DNA of 64,000 bases from Betaproteobacteria bacterium (GTDB taxonomy: Bacteria; Pseudomonadota; Gammaproteobacteria; Burkholderiales; Usitatibacteraceae). Shown piece after piece: positions 63,801 to 64,000 of this stretch (positions are counted from its first letter, which is position 1; each line of letters starts with the position of its first letter). A program made the translations under genes and the position numbers. The DNA is taken from contig JADKJU010000003.1 in assembly GCA_016720855.1 (NCBI GenBank), positions 434,001 through 498,000 on the forward strand. Reading direction: 5' to 3'. The notes beneath the pieces are model-generated. The model saw only the letters and a list, made by a program, of their open reading frames with translations. It was not told where the DNA came from and did no database searches.

Positions 63801-64000
63801 CGATGAAGGCCTCGCACACGGGGCGGGCGTTGAAGGATTACGAGGCGGCGCTCGCGAGGCCTTTGGGCGCGCTCGTCGCCGCGGAACCGCGTTTGCACCC
63901 GGCCCGCGCGGCCATCAACCCAAACATCGTCGTGCGCCACGCCCGCGAGCACAATCTGAAAGGCATCGACGTCGAGATCCCGCGCGGCAAGTTCACGGTG
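60848..64000 (+). CDS. uvrA: Excinuclease ABC subunit A, extended/duplicated form (3' end outside window)
   Basis: Open from ATG at 60848 to the window end, 1051 codons, with the frame intact throughout. The first about 945 residues are a complete UvrA: Walker A GPSGSGKSS, zinc-type Cys pairs CRKC, CPDC and CEKC, and LSGGEVQRINLTTAL with LDEPSIGLHPRD. The second ABC half has GVSGSGKSTL, CPTC...CPDC, LSGGEAQRLKLA and FDEPTTGLHFEDV. Ordinary UvrA stops near this point, but here the frame continues through an Ala-rich linker into a new ABC start (VVRHAREHNLKGIDVEIPRG). This suggests a tandem, roughly double-length UvrA. UvrA finds DNA damage for nucleotide excision repair. Confidence 0.93.
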   Translation, partial: MTDLSKPPIPADAESREKIAIRGARQNNLKNLDVDFPTGELVVVTGPSGSGKSSLVFDTLYAEGQRRYVETFSPYARQFLDRMDKPQVDSIDGIPPAIAIDQTNPVRTSRSTVGTMTEINDHLKLLFARAGRLSCRKCARPVRRDSPESIFAEMASRAKEAGDPRLSITFPIDVPKNFTEAEILQHLEAQGYARVHARKGSRLDVVQDRIRMGSAEKARVVEAIEAALRVGAGRVNVFVDALTPDASPAGKGAEQAWRFSNDLHCPDCDIHYSDPSPARFSFNSPVGACEKCRGFGRVIGVDYGLVIPDESKSLGNGAVKPFQTASFDECQDDIEKYAKRHGVALDIAWRDLPPEHRRWVIEGDEGWIGWKKTGKTHWYGVARFFEWLETKAYKMHIRVLLSKYRAYTPCADCDGARLKPESMLWRVGTKAEADAVLAPEKRYPPRGTLWSLDELAALPGLCLHDVMLLPIERARTFFERLALPPPMDEATELLLEAVNARMRYVCEVGLGYLTLDRQSRTLSGGEVQRINLTTALGTSLVNTLFVLDEPSIGLHPRDMGRVIGVMKRLRDAGNSLVVVEHDPQIMLEADRLIDMGPGPGERGGEIVFFGTPEELKHAKTVTAEYLSGRKRADAGVASRPPAIDTPRLTLRGVTEHNLKDVDVEFPLNRLVCVTGVSGSGKSTLIQDVLHPALRKHLGKPTESPGDFREMHGAARVNDVVFVDQSPIGRTTRSNPASYVGAFDAIREIFSRAPESKSRGYTAGTFSFNSGNGRCPTCSGNGFEHVEMQFLSDVYLRCPDCNGSRYRDEVLEVKVAGRSIAQMLELTVNEALAFFSGEKDVVARLRPLADVGLDYLRLGQPVPTLSGGEAQRLKLAGHLVEAGGGSVKMLPKRPAEVVIVALRPPVAPARTRLFLFDEPTTGLHFEDVAKLLTAFRRLIAAGNSLIVIEHNLDVIRAADWIVDLGPEGGDAGGEVVGAGTPAQMMAMKASHTGRALKDYEAALARPLGALVAAEPRLHPARAAINPNIVVRHAREHNLKGIDVEIPRGKFTV

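Noticed and set aside
60620..63952. Very long antisense open frame (about 1110 codons) across uvrA
   Set aside because: It lies opposite a perfectly conserved uvrA, has no domain, and long antisense frames are expected in G+C-rich coding DNA.

Overview
The window is a high-GC (roughly two-thirds G+C), densely coded chromosomal segment of a Gram-negative bacterium, most likely a betaproteobacterium. This rests on two Bug/TctC-type solute-binding proteins, a beta-class glutathione S-transferase, an MlaF-like ATPase, fused MnmC, a UvrA that continues past one full-length unit, and REP-like intergenic palindromes. Gene content suggests a free-living soil or water heterotroph. There are no rRNA or tRNA genes, no CRISPR array, no intact transposase and no phage genes. 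The species cannot be named from the sequence alone.

Layout. 1-9.5 kb: a divergent two-component pair (NarL-type regulator, hybrid kinase), a gingipain-like clan CD peptidase and an RND efflux adaptor/pump pair. 9.5-13.2 kb: two tiny envelope-type proteins with a strong terminator, divergent from a winged-helix/ATPase/TPR regulator, then a small lipoprotein. 13.3-22.9 kb: glycerophosphodiesterase, a membrane protein, N-methyltryptophan-oxidase-like flavoenzyme, a BCS1-like AAA ATPase, two caspase-fold proteins around a YkgJ-type cysteine-cluster protein, a lipoprotein and a periplasmic metallo-beta-lactamase-fold hydrolase. 23-29.6 kb: catabolic genes (aldo/keto reductase, SDR, fumarylacetoacetase-family hydrolase plus Bug receptor, omega-amino-acid transaminase), then a lone cyclic-nucleotide-binding domain and a MenA/UbiA prenyltransferase. 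29.6-34.5 kb: a large palindromic element, a Ser/Thr kinase with a cyclase-like/PEGA partner, nitroreductase and EttA. 35-43.4 kb: cation/proton antiporter, a chimeric ModA-like/GNAT protein, RtcB, YIP1-family protein, a large secreted sialidase-fold protein and a NYN-LOTUS protein. 43.4-52 kb: MlaF-like ATPase, second Bug receptor, GST, a Tat-exported fumarylacetoacetase-family protein with a CMD-family protein and an S41-like protein, thioesterase, CnoX-like thioredoxin and MnmC. 52-57.8 kb: a three-gene ABC exporter operon and a GT-C-fold membrane protein. 57.8-64 kb: a HExxH secreted protein, a coiled-coil/TM/MORN protein, a solitary antitoxin, and the UvrA that runs off the window.

Themes. 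(i) Six conserved genes carry small indels that break the frame while the rest of each protein stays well conserved. This looks more like sequencing or assembly error than decay, and those genes are described as they read once repaired. (ii) Three long, perfect or near-perfect palindromes (29698-29894, 32777-32820, 45278-45325) sit at gene 3' ends and may act as terminators and/or REP/MITE-like elements. (iii) Several genes have a -10-like box 5-14 nt before the start codon, which suggests leaderless or very short-leader transcripts. (iv) Three clan CD (caspase/gingipain-type) peptidases, a Ser/Thr kinase and a kinase-linked PEGA protein give the region a signalling/proteolysis flavour. The most unusual proteins are the ModA-like/GNAT chimera, the S41-like protein without its expected nucleophile, the MlaF-like ATPase with Tyr at the switch-His position, and the long UvrA.
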